From Christiangramia sp. (GTDB lineage Bacteria > Bacteroidota > Bacteroidia > Flavobacteriales > Flavobacteriaceae), in NCBI GenBank assembly GCA_024644145.1, contig JAHELO010000037.1, positions 1 to 9,743 on the forward strand: 9,743 bases of DNA, given 5' to 3'. Both the position numbers and the translations under genes were made by a program. Below, piece after piece: positions 1 to 6,338 of the stretch; position 1 is the stretch's first letter; every line of letters starts with the position of its first letter. The notes below the pieces were generated by a model. It made no database searches. It worked only from the letters and a program-made list of their open reading frames with translations, and had not been told where the DNA came from.

Positions 1-568
1 GACCGCGTCTAAACAGAAAATAATCCTCTTCTACGGGAATAGTCTTACTGCGGGGTATGGTCTGGACCAGGAAGAAGCATTCCCCGCGCTTATCCAGGAA
101 AAGATAGATTCTCTGGATCTTTCTTACCGGGTGGTAAATGCCGGCTTGAGCGGCGAAACTACTGCCGGCGGTAAAAACAGGATAGACTGGGTGCTCAAGC
201 AAAAGATAGATGTTTTTATCCTGGAGCTTGGTGCCAATGACGGATTAAGAGGTTTGGAACTTTCAGAAACACGGCAGAACCTTCAGGAGATTATTGATAT
301 TGTAAGAAGTAAAAATCCTGAGGTTGAGATCTTTTTGGCAGGTATGCAGATTCCGCCTAATCTTGGACAGGCCTACACCACTGAATTCCGCAATATTTTC
401 CCCGAGCTTGCTGAAAAAAACAATGTGCATTTAATCCCGTTTCTTCTGAAGGATGTAGCAGGAAATCCCGAATTAAATCAACAGGACGGAATTCATCCTA
501 CGGCAGAAGGGCAGGAGATCTTAGCCGCCAACGTCTGGAAAGTCCTTGAACCGGTGATAAAAAAATAA
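1..568 (+). CDS. GDSL/SGNH-family arylesterase / TesA-like thioesterase (5' partial)
   Basis: This is the C-terminal part of an SGNH hydrolase, entered in frame at base 2, so the start and any signal peptide lie outside the window. Its relatives (E. coli TesA, bacterial arylesterases) hydrolyse thioesters, aryl esters or lysophospholipids, usually in the periplasm. All four SGNH blocks are visible. Block I is FYGNSLTAGYG with the nucleophile Ser at bases 41-43. Block II is the Gly of NAGLSGET. Block III is LGAND with Asn at 236-238. Block V is DGIHPT with Asp at 485-487 and His at 494-496. The visible 188 residues are close to the whole mature length of TesA, so little is missing besides the N-terminus. 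Block I reads GNSL where the textbook motif is GDSL. The catalytic residues are kept, so I expect an active enzyme; the substrate cannot be read from sequence. The next gene is convergent, with no clear terminator in between. Confidence 0.9.
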   Translation, partial: TASKQKIILFYGNSLTAGYGLDQEEAFPALIQEKIDSLDLSYRVVNAGLSGETTAGGKNRIDWVLKQKIDVFILELGANDGLRGLELSETRQNLQEIIDIVRSKNPEVEIFLAGMQIPPNLGQAYTTEFRNIFPELAEKNNVHLIPFLLKDVAGNPELNQQDGIHPTAEGQEILAANVWKVLEPVIKK

Positions 569-632
569 AAGATACTCTGGGAAGTTACCCTACCGCGATA
601 CAAGGCAGTTTATGACAATTAATTTTTTTAGA

Positions 633-670
633 TATATCAGGATTTTCGATCCGGTGTATATCAGGATTTT
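633..670. repeat. Short tandem-like direct repeat, 14 bp twice
   Basis: The 14-base word tatatcaggatttt occurs at 633-646 and again at 657-670, giving a 24-base period. It lies in the 171-base gap between the convergent esterase and membrane-protein genes. It has no dyad symmetry and no obvious terminator shape. I see no gene or convincing hairpin in the rest of this gap. Function is unknown and the repeat may be incidental. Confidence 0.5.
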
Positions 671-739
671 AATTAGAGCCAGCCATTAATTTCAATACCC
701 GGGAGAAAGCACCTGCACTTGCCTCTACTCGAAGTGATG

Positions 740-1138
740 TTATTGTCCCGGAAGAAGTTTTTTGCGTATTATATTAAAACCATACATAGTACTTAGGGAG
801 AGCGCGGCCGTGGTACCCAGGCTTCCGCCGAATCCTTCAAAAAATGAACCTGAAAGTAGAAAGATCACGGGGAATATTGATCCTGCCAGGCCTATGATCC
901 ATAATTTGGGAATAACTCTTTCAGTAGCCATGCCTATAAATGAAGCACCCATTACGATGGGAGGAATATTAATGGTAAGATAATCGCTTAGCAGTTCCGG
1001 AAAAACAAGGAAAAGTAATGAGACAAGCACCGAGATCCCTGCAGATGCCATAACTCCGCCCAATTGTAAGCGGTTATTCACTAGATATGTTATTACTGCG
1101 CCCAGTATACCTGAGGTTAAAAGAATGAGTATTTCCAT
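740..1138 (-). CDS. Small integral membrane protein, paralogue of the gene just upstream (unknown function)
   Basis: I do not recognise a named family. The frame is open to 1201, but I choose the ATG at 1138 (132 aa). It lies one base after the stop of the upstream gene (TGA-T-ATG), which suggests translational coupling, and the protein then starts directly in a membrane segment. Roughly four hydrophobic segments are visible, near residues 3-20, 26-46, 58-72 and 79-98, followed by a possible fifth after the motif EGFGGSLGTTAAL (101-113). The tail is basic (IRKKLLPGQ). The protein aligns along its length with the last 120 residues of its neighbour: ILGAVITYL matches GIGAIITYW, ASFIGMATERVI matches GAFAGMTAPFI, and GFGGSLG matches GFGGKLG. 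The pair probably arose by tandem duplication and may form a hetero-oligomer; that is inference. Transport is a plausible role, but no substrate can be named. Confidence 0.75.
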   Translation of the reverse strand: MEILILLTSGILGAVITYLVNNRLQLGGVMASAGISVLVSLLFLVFPELLSDYLTINIPPIVMGASFIGMATERVIPKLWIIGLAGSIFPVIFLLSGSFFEGFGGSLGTTAALSLSTMYGFNIIRKKLLPGQ

Positions 1139-1139
1139 A

Positions 1140-1685
1140 TCAGGAGAATATATATAAGATAAGTGAAACAAAAGCAACGCCTCCAAATGCGATGCTGCCA
1201 AGTTTCCCTCCGAAACCCTGAAGAGTGCTTTTAGAAAGAATCAAAATAATTCCGCTGAATAATCCAGCCAGAATTATAAAGAAATATCCTTTGGCAATAA
1301 AAGGAGCGGTCATTCCTGCGAAAGCACCGCAGTATATGGCTGCTGGCAATTCTCTTAATATAACCGACCTTCTGTTTATAAAAGGAAGAAAAGAGCTTCC
1401 TAAGCCGGTAATTCCTGCCGCCAGGACGATACCTGTATGGAATTCTAAATTCAGCCAGTAAGTGATAATTGCGCCTATGCCTGCACTGAAGGTCAATAAA
1501 AGATCTGTAGATTTTAACCGGCCTTTTTCGTTTTTAAAATGTTGGCGATAGGATATTCCTACCAGAACCGTAATAGCAACCAGAATCAGGCTGATAGTTA
1601 TATTTTCTATATTTTCAAGGAAGGCAACCGCGAGAAAGGAAAGATGCAGGGATAATAATAATAAAACCGGGAATTTTTTAAGCAA
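1140..1685 (-). CDS. Seven-segment integral membrane protein, first of a paralogous pair (unknown function)
   Basis: This 181-residue hydrophobic protein is not one I can name. Hydrophobic segments fall near residues 5-23, 30-45, 62-78, 82-102, 112-130, 133-150 and 160-179. A short basic loop (RQHFKNEKGRLK, about 46-57) separates the first two from the rest. The last 120 residues repeat the plan of the downstream protein, including the Gly-rich motif QGFGGKLGS (156-164) before the last segment. The start is a TTG at 1685: there is no in-frame ATG between the upstream stop (1719-1721) and the body of the protein, and the first in-frame ATG lies past residue 120. A TTG start together with a one-base gap to the next gene suggests modest, coupled expression. 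The gene is first in a two-gene unit, because a strong terminator isolates it from the peptidase gene further upstream. A weak -7-like sequence (CATTTTTG on the minus strand, 1738-1731) could be the promoter. Confidence 0.75.
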   Translation of the reverse strand: MLKKFPVLLLLSLHLSFLAVAFLENIENITISLILVAITVLVGISYRQHFKNEKGRLKSTDLLLTFSAGIGAIITYWLNLEFHTGIVLAAGITGLGSSFLPFINRRSVILRELPAAIYCGAFAGMTAPFIAKGYFFIILAGLFSGIILILSKSTLQGFGGKLGSIAFGGVAFVSLILYIFS

Positions 1686-1787
1686 ATCTTGCAGGCTTAT
1701 AGAAATTATTATTTCATTTTAGAATCTCTGCAAAAATGGATTTTTTTTCCTGAAAAACCTTGGAGTAGGTTGGTTTAGTTAAAAAAT

Positions 1788-1814
1788 AAAAGCCAGACCG
1801 GAGGCCTGGCTTTT
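1788..1814 (-). terminator. Rho-independent terminator of the M49-like peptidase gene
   Basis: A perfect 9-bp stem (aaaagccag at 1788-1796 with ctggctttt at 1806-1814) encloses a 9-base loop that can add two more C-G pairs. It starts four bases past the peptidase stop codon. On the minus strand the stem runs into a T-rich tract (ctttt-attttttaac), the classic intrinsic-terminator shape. The plus-strand side is also T-rich, so it could act in both directions, but no plus-strand gene feeds into it. Confidence 0.88.
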
Positions 1815-1817
1815 ATT

Positions 1818-3476
1818 CTATAAACCAAGGACCGATGTTCCCTGTTTAAATATAATATCCACCGGGATGTTCTTTTCAGAAAGTTTATTCAGCGAGGCCT
1901 GTAAATCTCCGTCTATCTGTCCCGATTCATTTAATAATTTTCCGGTGCCCTCGTAATCGCCTTCTCCCTGAAGCACAAGTATATCATTTGATAAGGCATC
2001 AATTGCCTTTCTGAATTTCACTTCATCTACTTTATACATTCCATCTTCATTTTGTGAAAAGGCTCCCATATTTTTAAAATAGTTAAAGCGAACCATATTT
2101 GCTTTTCCATGCGCACTGGAAGCCCCAAACCGGATAGACCTAAAAATACTTGCCAGAAAGGTCACATAGTAATCCATTATTTCTGCATCCTTGATCTCAC
2201 CTTTGTCATGTAATTTTGTGATCATGTAGATCCCCAAGACATCGGCTTTTCCTTCTTCCAGCGCCCCGGCATGTTCTTTTAAGGCCTCCCGTACGGTTCC
2301 CTTATTGGTTATGGTATTTTTAATGCCCAGCCCGTGTGCAACCTCATGAAACATGGTATTTGCGAAGAAGGCATCGAAACTTATATTTTTACGCTGTTCA
2401 GGTACTATCAGCTGTTCAGAAATTGGGATCAATATCTTATCATATTTGGCTTTCATGGCATTTTTTAATTGCAGTCTTCGGCTTCCATATTCAGATTGTA
2501 CCTTTTCATCATTTGGAAGATTAATAGCTATGGTTTTGCTGCCGGCATTGCAATCCCCTGCATAATAAACAACATCATAAGCATTAAGATCTGAATCTGT
2601 TCCAGGGCTATCTTTTTTATATTTTTCGGCTACCGGTAATTCTTTTTGAAGCATTGGTAAAAACTCAACATATTTTGCCAGGCGTTCACTCCACTCCTTA
2701 TCTTTTATTAACACGTAAGTTTCATAAGCAGCTTTAAACCCGAATAACCTGTCTTCATAGGTCTCTATAGGGCCTGTTACCATATCTATTGCATTATTCT
2801 TCATTTTCATCCAGGCTACATCACTTTTATAATATTCATCTGTTAAGAATGCCTCTGCACGGAGGTTTAGATATTTTTTAAAACCTGGGTCTTCAGCTAA
2901 TTCTGCAGCCTGTTTAAGCAAGTCTGAAGCTTTCTTTAATTTCTCCGGAAACATCTCGTGATACCATACCGTTTTTAAGTTTCCCTGTTCATCACGCCTC
3001 AGGAAGGTGTAAAGACTTTCTTTATCTTTTATTTGTGCGTTATTGAATTCTTCCTTCGTCATATCTGTCGGGTAGAAATTCGCCCCTTCAGGTTTTTTGC
3101 CGTATTCGTCTATAAAAGGCTCAAGGTTATTTAGACGATCCCAGGGCCCGTAATTGATCTGTACATATTCAGCAGCTTTATCATCGAGCTTTGTTAGTAG
3201 TGTATCCCGGCCTCCAAAAGCCTGATACCAGAATAGATCATCGGTGATCTTTGCAACCTCAATAAGAAGTGGTATCATCTTTTTTTGATTCTCAGATAGC
3301 TCTGAAAGATCACTTTCAAGTTTAACTTCCGCATACTGGTCAACCAAAGTACTTATACCCTGATCTTCCACGACATCGACTGTGTCTGAAGCATCTGTTT
3401 CGGTTCTTTTTTCATCTTTGCATCCTGTTAGAAGAAGGAAACCAAACAGGAAAGGGAAAATTTTAAGCTTATTCAT
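1818..3476 (-). CDS. Lipoprotein zinc peptidase related to dipeptidyl peptidase III (family M49-like)
   Basis: The 552-residue protein begins with a lipoprotein signal (LLLTGC, lipidated Cys19) followed by KDEKRTE. Lys plus acidic residues directly after the Cys is the Bacteroidota signal for export to the outer face of the outer membrane, so surface display is likely. An acidic linker (about 20-40) leads into the catalytic region. The zinc site is HEVAH (377-381) followed by EEGKAD (407-412). In M49 enzymes these correspond to HExxGH and EExxA(E/D), and the third zinc ligand would be Glu408. A downstream segment IRFGASSAHGKANMVRFN (about 448-465) also fits the family. M49 enzymes release dipeptides from peptide N-termini. 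Odd points are the five-residue HExxH in place of the usual six-residue HExxGH, and a length well below the roughly 700 aa of typical DPP III. Such proteins are often misannotated as dihydrofolate reductase; nothing here supports that. It is a single-gene unit with its own terminator. Dipeptidase specificity is unproven. Confidence 0.85.
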   Translation of the reverse strand: MNKLKIFPFLFGFLLLTGCKDEKRTETDASDTVDVVEDQGISTLVDQYAEVKLESDLSELSENQKKMIPLLIEVAKITDDLFWYQAFGGRDTLLTKLDDKAAEYVQINYGPWDRLNNLEPFIDEYGKKPEGANFYPTDMTKEEFNNAQIKDKESLYTFLRRDEQGNLKTVWYHEMFPEKLKKASDLLKQAAELAEDPGFKKYLNLRAEAFLTDEYYKSDVAWMKMKNNAIDMVTGPIETYEDRLFGFKAAYETYVLIKDKEWSERLAKYVEFLPMLQKELPVAEKYKKDSPGTDSDLNAYDVVYYAGDCNAGSKTIAINLPNDEKVQSEYGSRRLQLKNAMKAKYDKILIPISEQLIVPEQRKNISFDAFFANTMFHEVAHGLGIKNTITNKGTVREALKEHAGALEEGKADVLGIYMITKLHDKGEIKDAEIMDYYVTFLASIFRSIRFGASSAHGKANMVRFNYFKNMGAFSQNEDGMYKVDEVKFRKAIDALSNDILVLQGEGDYEGTGKLLNESGQIDGDLQASLNKLSEKNIPVDIIFKQGTSVLGL

Positions 3477-3646
3477 CTTGTTGTCTAATTAAATTAACGG
3501 GTAATAAATTTAAACTTTTATCCTTAAAGCTAAGTTTCAGGATAAATCATATTATTTATTAAGTTTTGGATTTGATAAATACCAATTGGCAGGACACTAC
3601 TTTCAATGAATGTGGAGAGGACTCTGTGAAGAAAATATGTTAGAAT

Positions 3647-3772
3647 ATGAGGTTTATTTTGTACCTTTTCTGTTGCAATTTTCCAGCAAGGAAAAGTCCG
3701 CAAATACCAAATCTCTATAGAATATTTGGTGGTGAACCACCAGCCTCCTTACTCTTTTACACCTCCCGGTAG
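3647..3772 (+). CDS. Possible 41-residue small protein (weak)
   Basis: An ATG at 3647 opens a 41-codon frame that ends with TAG at 3770-3772. It begins MRFILYLFCCNF, which is short and hydrophobic with two adjacent Cys, and continues through RKSPQ and GGEPPAS to FYTSR. I recognise no family and there is no ribosome binding site. It is reported only because it occupies the structured part of a long gap and is followed 31 bases later by a terminator-like hairpin. An open frame of this length arises easily by chance, and the hairpins within it may be the real feature. Confidence 0.15.
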   Translation: MRFILYLFCCNFPARKSPQIPNLYRIFGGEPPASLLFYTSR

Positions 3773-3802
3773 TTTTTTAGATTTAGTTATTATAACAATC
3801 CC

Positions 3803-3842
3803 AAAAGGGGAATCGAAGGTGGGGTCTTCCCAGTCCTTTTTT
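3803..3842 (+). terminator. Terminator-like hairpin upstream of the LytTR regulator
   Basis: AAAAGG (3803-3808) can pair with CCTTTT (3835-3840), and GGAA (3809-3812) with TTCC (3827-3830), leaving a short bulge. A run of six T follows or overlaps the 3' arm (3837-3842). It would end a plus-strand transcript 56 bases before the LytTR start codon, so it could be an attenuator or the end of a small RNA. The stem is imperfect and its A-T half is weak, hence the low confidence. Confidence 0.35.
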
Positions 3843-3898
3843 GAAATAACTGCAAGAGAAATATACTATGGCTGAATAAAGATTAAAGGGATTTAAAA

Positions 3899-4627
3899 AT
3901 GGCATGCAGGTGTATAATTGTGGAGGATGAACTGCCGGCAATTAAATTGCTGGAGAAATATATAGAATCACTTCCCCAGCTCGAATTAACTGGAGTAGCC
4001 AGAAATCATTCTGAGGCAGCAAACCTGCTCTCGGTAGAACGGGTAGACCTGATATTTCTTAATTTTTATATGCCGCAGTTAACCTGTATTGAGCTTTTTC
4101 GCACCTTACATTGTCCTCCAAAAGTGATTCTCACCATAGATCATATAGATGTGGATAAGAAAACAATTAATCTGGATGCGATAGATCTACTTTTTAAGCC
4201 CATTTCTTTCGAGAAATTTCTTAAGGCGGTGAATAAGGTGCAGCGCATAAACTTTTCCTTATCTACAGCCCAATTTTTTTCTTTTGGATTTGTTTATTTC
4301 AGGGCTGAAAGGAAAATGATAAAAGTATTATATGATGAGATCTTATACGTAGAAAGTTTCCGGGATTATGTGATCATTCATATGGATGGAGACAGGAAAC
4401 TAAGGGTAAAACTCTCCCTGAACCAGGTTGATGAAATGTTGCCGGCCAGACAATTTTTAAGGATCCACCGGTCTTATATAGTTTCCGTAATTAAGATTAC
4501 CGCCTTTACCAAAACCGATGTGGAAATAGGAAGAACAGAACTACCAATTGGGAAAAGCTTTACCAGTGTTTTCTATCAGTTAATTCCGCATCCTTCTCAA
4601 TTACCTTCAGGAGTTGCAGATAGATAA
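3899..4627 (+). CDS. LytTR-type response regulator with degenerate receiver domain
   Basis: A receiver domain (residues about 4-115) is joined to a LytTR DNA-binding domain (about 133-232). The usual LytTR features are present: ILYVESFRDYVIIH (148-161), FLRIHRSYIVSV (186-197) and ELPIGKSF (214-221). The receiver keeps the acidic pocket (VEDE, 8-11) and the conserved Lys100 (LLFKPIS). However, the phosphoacceptor position is Asn55 (LIFLNFYMP, normally LDxxMP), and the switch position is Ile80 (LTIDH, where relatives have a Thr followed by Ala). Phosphorylation in the usual way is therefore unlikely; the protein may be constitutively active, respond to a ligand, or dimerise with another receiver. 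LytTR proteins bind direct repeats in promoters. No histidine kinase gene is adjacent, although LytTR regulators often sit beside one. The start at 3899 is the only reasonable ATG, with a weak AAAGGG eight bases upstream. The domain calls are firm; the target genes are unknown. Confidence 0.9.
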   Translation: MACRCIIVEDELPAIKLLEKYIESLPQLELTGVARNHSEAANLLSVERVDLIFLNFYMPQLTCIELFRTLHCPPKVILTIDHIDVDKKTINLDAIDLLFKPISFEKFLKAVNKVQRINFSLSTAQFFSFGFVYFRAERKMIKVLYDEILYVESFRDYVIIHMDGDRKLRVKLSLNQVDEMLPARQFLRIHRSYIVSVIKITAFTKTDVEIGRTELPIGKSFTSVFYQLIPHPSQLPSGVADR

Positions 4628-4647
4628 TTAATTAACCTAGAAAAAGT

Positions 4648-4680
4648 AATCAGTCCGGGGTGATGAATTCCGGACTGATT
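4648..4680 (-). terminator. Terminator between convergent LytTR and haloperoxidase genes
   Basis: A perfect 11-bp inverted repeat, AATCAGTCCGG (4648-4658) and CCGGACTGATT (4670-4680), has an 11-base loop and sits in the 59-base gap between the two stop codons. On the minus strand the stem is followed by ACTTTTTCTAGG, a U-rich tract, so it best serves the haloperoxidase gene. The plus-strand side lacks a T run, but the stem could still help end the LytTR transcript. Confidence 0.8.
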
Positions 4681-4686
4681 GACCCA

Positions 4687-6084
4687 CTACTTTATCTTTT
4701 TTCGTTCTCTCAGGTTGTTTTTGAGCACGTAATCACCTAGTTCCCGGCCCTGACTTTCACCTACATCCACGGCCTTTCTAAAATGGTATCCAATATAGAT
4801 TCTGGATAAGGCGTTTTCCCGTGAAATTTGTGAAAAGCTGCTAAAATGCCGTTCTACACCGGGTAAGTTATATGGATTGGTTAGCATAAGGTCTATATGG
4901 TCACTTTTAAAAAATCCTTTGAAAACTGCAGTGGCAGCTCCACCACTATAGGCATGAGTAGATGGAAATTCCGGGGTAGGAGGAGTGAAGAATCGGGAGG
5001 TCCATCCGGCATCACCAAGAGTCTCATCATTTCCATCTGAATCACCGTTTCTTATCGCAGTTACTGGTCTCCATAATTTATAATGCCATTTACCTTCAAA
5101 AGATGCAATATAGGCATCTATAATTGCCATTTGTACAAGTGCAACGAGTCTCGCGGCTTCCCATCCATCCAGTTTTCGCTGTTCTATTAAAGCCCTGGAC
5201 ATTCTGTTCATGGAGCTGGAATTATTTTCTATCCAGAAAGCCCCAATGAGAGTTTGCTCCTCGGTTCTTTCAGGACAAGTGACGCAACCCAGGGATTTCA
5301 CTTCATTATAATCTTTTAAATATTCTGCACTATTCAGCGGGTAAGGCGCTTCATCTCTGAATTGATCTCCAGACTGTATCCCGAAAGGAGTAAGACTACC
5401 CAGATTAGGGGCAAATACAGCGTTTGCGGGAGTAAAAGGTGGATTAGGATTCGCATCTCGCCATGGAAAAAAGTCTGAACGATATTGTCCAGGTTCTTCC
5501 ACTCCGGCATATGATGTGAAGACAAGTGGAAAGTCTCCATTTCTTTTCATGAGAATGGCTAAGGTTGCCTCTTTGCCTATATCAATTCCTTTTGTTTTCA
5601 ACTCTGAATTTTCAATCTTAGAAAGTAGGGTTGCTAATAGATCATCTGCAGCAGAAGTGGCGAGTGGAAATTGTTGGGCGATCATGTCCCTTGCAGCCTG
5701 TGATACTGCTGCATCTGCAATGGCATGGATATTCTTTTTTGTAATTCCACTGGGGTCCACATCTAAGTTGTCCAGTGCGTAAGTTTCATATTTAGGGATT
5801 ACATTATTTAGGGCATCATGCATTGCCAAGGTCACCATAGCGTAGATCTTTGCTTCAGATGGTTGGGGCATCCTGAAATCTATAGACTGGCTTAATAGTT
5901 CATTCCACTGTAGCACCACCTCATGGCTATAGGAATTGATCATGCCGTTGTTGAAATGTTGGATGCCATGAGCATCTGCAGAAATGGATAACCCGGTATC
6001 TTCCGGGTCGATCTCATCCTTCTGGCAGGAACCAAGAATGAAAAGAATTGAGACCACCCCCCCAAATTTGAGTATTGTTTTCAT
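4687..6084 (-). CDS. Vanadium-dependent haloperoxidase-like lipoprotein (PAP2 superfamily)
   Basis: Members of this family bind vanadate and use hydrogen peroxide to oxidise halides; related PAP2 proteins are phosphatases. I start it at the ATG at 6084 (465 aa). A TTG at 6111 would add nine residues but overlaps the promoter. The N-terminus is a lipoprotein signal (ILFILGSC, Cys20) followed by QKDE, which matches the Bacteroidota surface-export signal. The vanadate site is complete. KWHYKLWRP supplies Lys332 and Arg339, seven apart as in fungal chloroperoxidase. PEFPSTHA supplies Ser375 and His377. SRIYIGYH supplies Arg428 and the axial His434, six apart as in the fungal enzyme. The usual Gly in PSGH is Thr here, a change I regard as tolerated. 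An unusual CVTC pair (Cys267, Cys270) lies in the loop before RTEEQT. Two exported thioredoxin-fold genes are divergent from it. Chloride, bromide or iodide preference, or phosphatase activity, cannot be told from sequence. Confidence 0.9.
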   Translation of the reverse strand: MKTILKFGGVVSILFILGSCQKDEIDPEDTGLSISADAHGIQHFNNGMINSYSHEVVLQWNELLSQSIDFRMPQPSEAKIYAMVTLAMHDALNNVIPKYETYALDNLDVDPSGITKKNIHAIADAAVSQAARDMIAQQFPLATSAADDLLATLLSKIENSELKTKGIDIGKEATLAILMKRNGDFPLVFTSYAGVEEPGQYRSDFFPWRDANPNPPFTPANAVFAPNLGSLTPFGIQSGDQFRDEAPYPLNSAEYLKDYNEVKSLGCVTCPERTEEQTLIGAFWIENNSSSMNRMSRALIEQRKLDGWEAARLVALVQMAIIDAYIASFEGKWHYKLWRPVTAIRNGDSDGNDETLGDAGWTSRFFTPPTPEFPSTHAYSGGAATAVFKGFFKSDHIDLMLTNPYNLPGVERHFSSFSQISRENALSRIYIGYHFRKAVDVGESQGRELGDYVLKNNLRERKKIK

Positions 6085-6108
6085 GATTAAGGATTGTTTT
6101 GATTTATT

Positions 6109-6136
6109 CAAAATTATCTTGAAAAGCGAGGTGCAA
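6109..6136 (-). promoter_or_regulatory. Bacteroidota-type promoter of the haloperoxidase gene
   Basis: On the minus strand TAATTTTG (6116-6109) matches the Bacteroidota -7 element TAnnTTTG exactly. A TTG (6136-6134) lies 17 bases upstream and a second (6142-6140) 23 bases upstream, bracketing the usual -33 spacing. Transcription would start near 6103, leaving a short leader before the ATG at 6084. This rules against the TTG start at 6111, which falls inside the promoter. Confidence 0.6.
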
Positions 6137-6257
6137 TTTCAAGTGCCGTTATTGGGTGAATTTTAATAGATATAAGACCAATTAAGGTAGATGAAATAAA
6201 TAATTTAAATCCCTGAAAATATTTGGTGACCTATTTATTCGAAGCTTTAATATTTTT

Positions 6258-6273
6258 ATTATCAATTGATAAT
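6258..6273. promoter_or_regulatory. 16-bp perfect palindrome, candidate operator
   Basis: ATTATCAATTGATAAT is identical to its own reverse complement. It lies in the 254-base region between the divergent haloperoxidase and thioredoxin starts, 65 bases before the thioredoxin ATG and about 120 bases from the haloperoxidase promoter. With no loop it makes a poor hairpin but a good site for a dimeric repressor or activator. It more likely serves the plus-strand operon. The surroundings are very AT-rich, which raises the chance of coincidence. Confidence 0.4.
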
Positions 6274-6338
6274 GAGATATATAAATATTGCGTATTTTCA
6301 GTATGTGTATATGGTAAACCTTAATATTTAACCCAATA

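Larger units (their letters stand above)
3477..3898. other. 422-base intergenic region between divergent genes, with hairpins
   Basis: This gap must hold the promoters of both the minus-strand peptidase and the plus-strand LytTR gene. I find no exact TAnnTTTG element on either strand; TAAGTTTTG near 3560-3568 is a near miss. From about 3679 to 3842 there is a run of inverted repeats: TTTTCC/GGAAAA (3679-3695), ACCAAAT/ATTTGGT (3706-3730), TGGTGG/CCACCA (3727-3742), and a terminator-like structure at 3803-3842. The second and third share bases 3727-3730 and so cannot form fully together. A 41-codon open frame (3647-3772) overlaps the first three. The part from 3477 to about 3640 is AT-rich and shows nothing I can assign. 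Confidence 0.5.

Noticed and set aside
1139..1201. Longer N-terminus (start at 1201) for the second membrane protein
   Set aside because: It would overlap the upstream gene by 62 bases and add a segment that simply reads that gene's C-terminal codons in another frame. The ATG at 1138, one base after the upstream stop, is the natural start.
1739..1748. Run of T residues as part of a second terminator
   Set aside because: No G+C-rich stem adjoins it on either strand; it is a simple homopolymer in an AT-rich gap.
1818..3476. Dihydrofolate reductase annotation for the M49-like lipoprotein
   Set aside because: Homologues often carry this label, but the protein is an exported lipoprotein with HExxH and EExxAD zinc motifs and has no folate or NADPH motif.
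6085..6111. TTG start adding nine residues to the haloperoxidase
   Set aside because: The TTG lies within the -7 promoter element, so it could not be in the transcript. The ATG at 6084 gives a normal lipoprotein signal.
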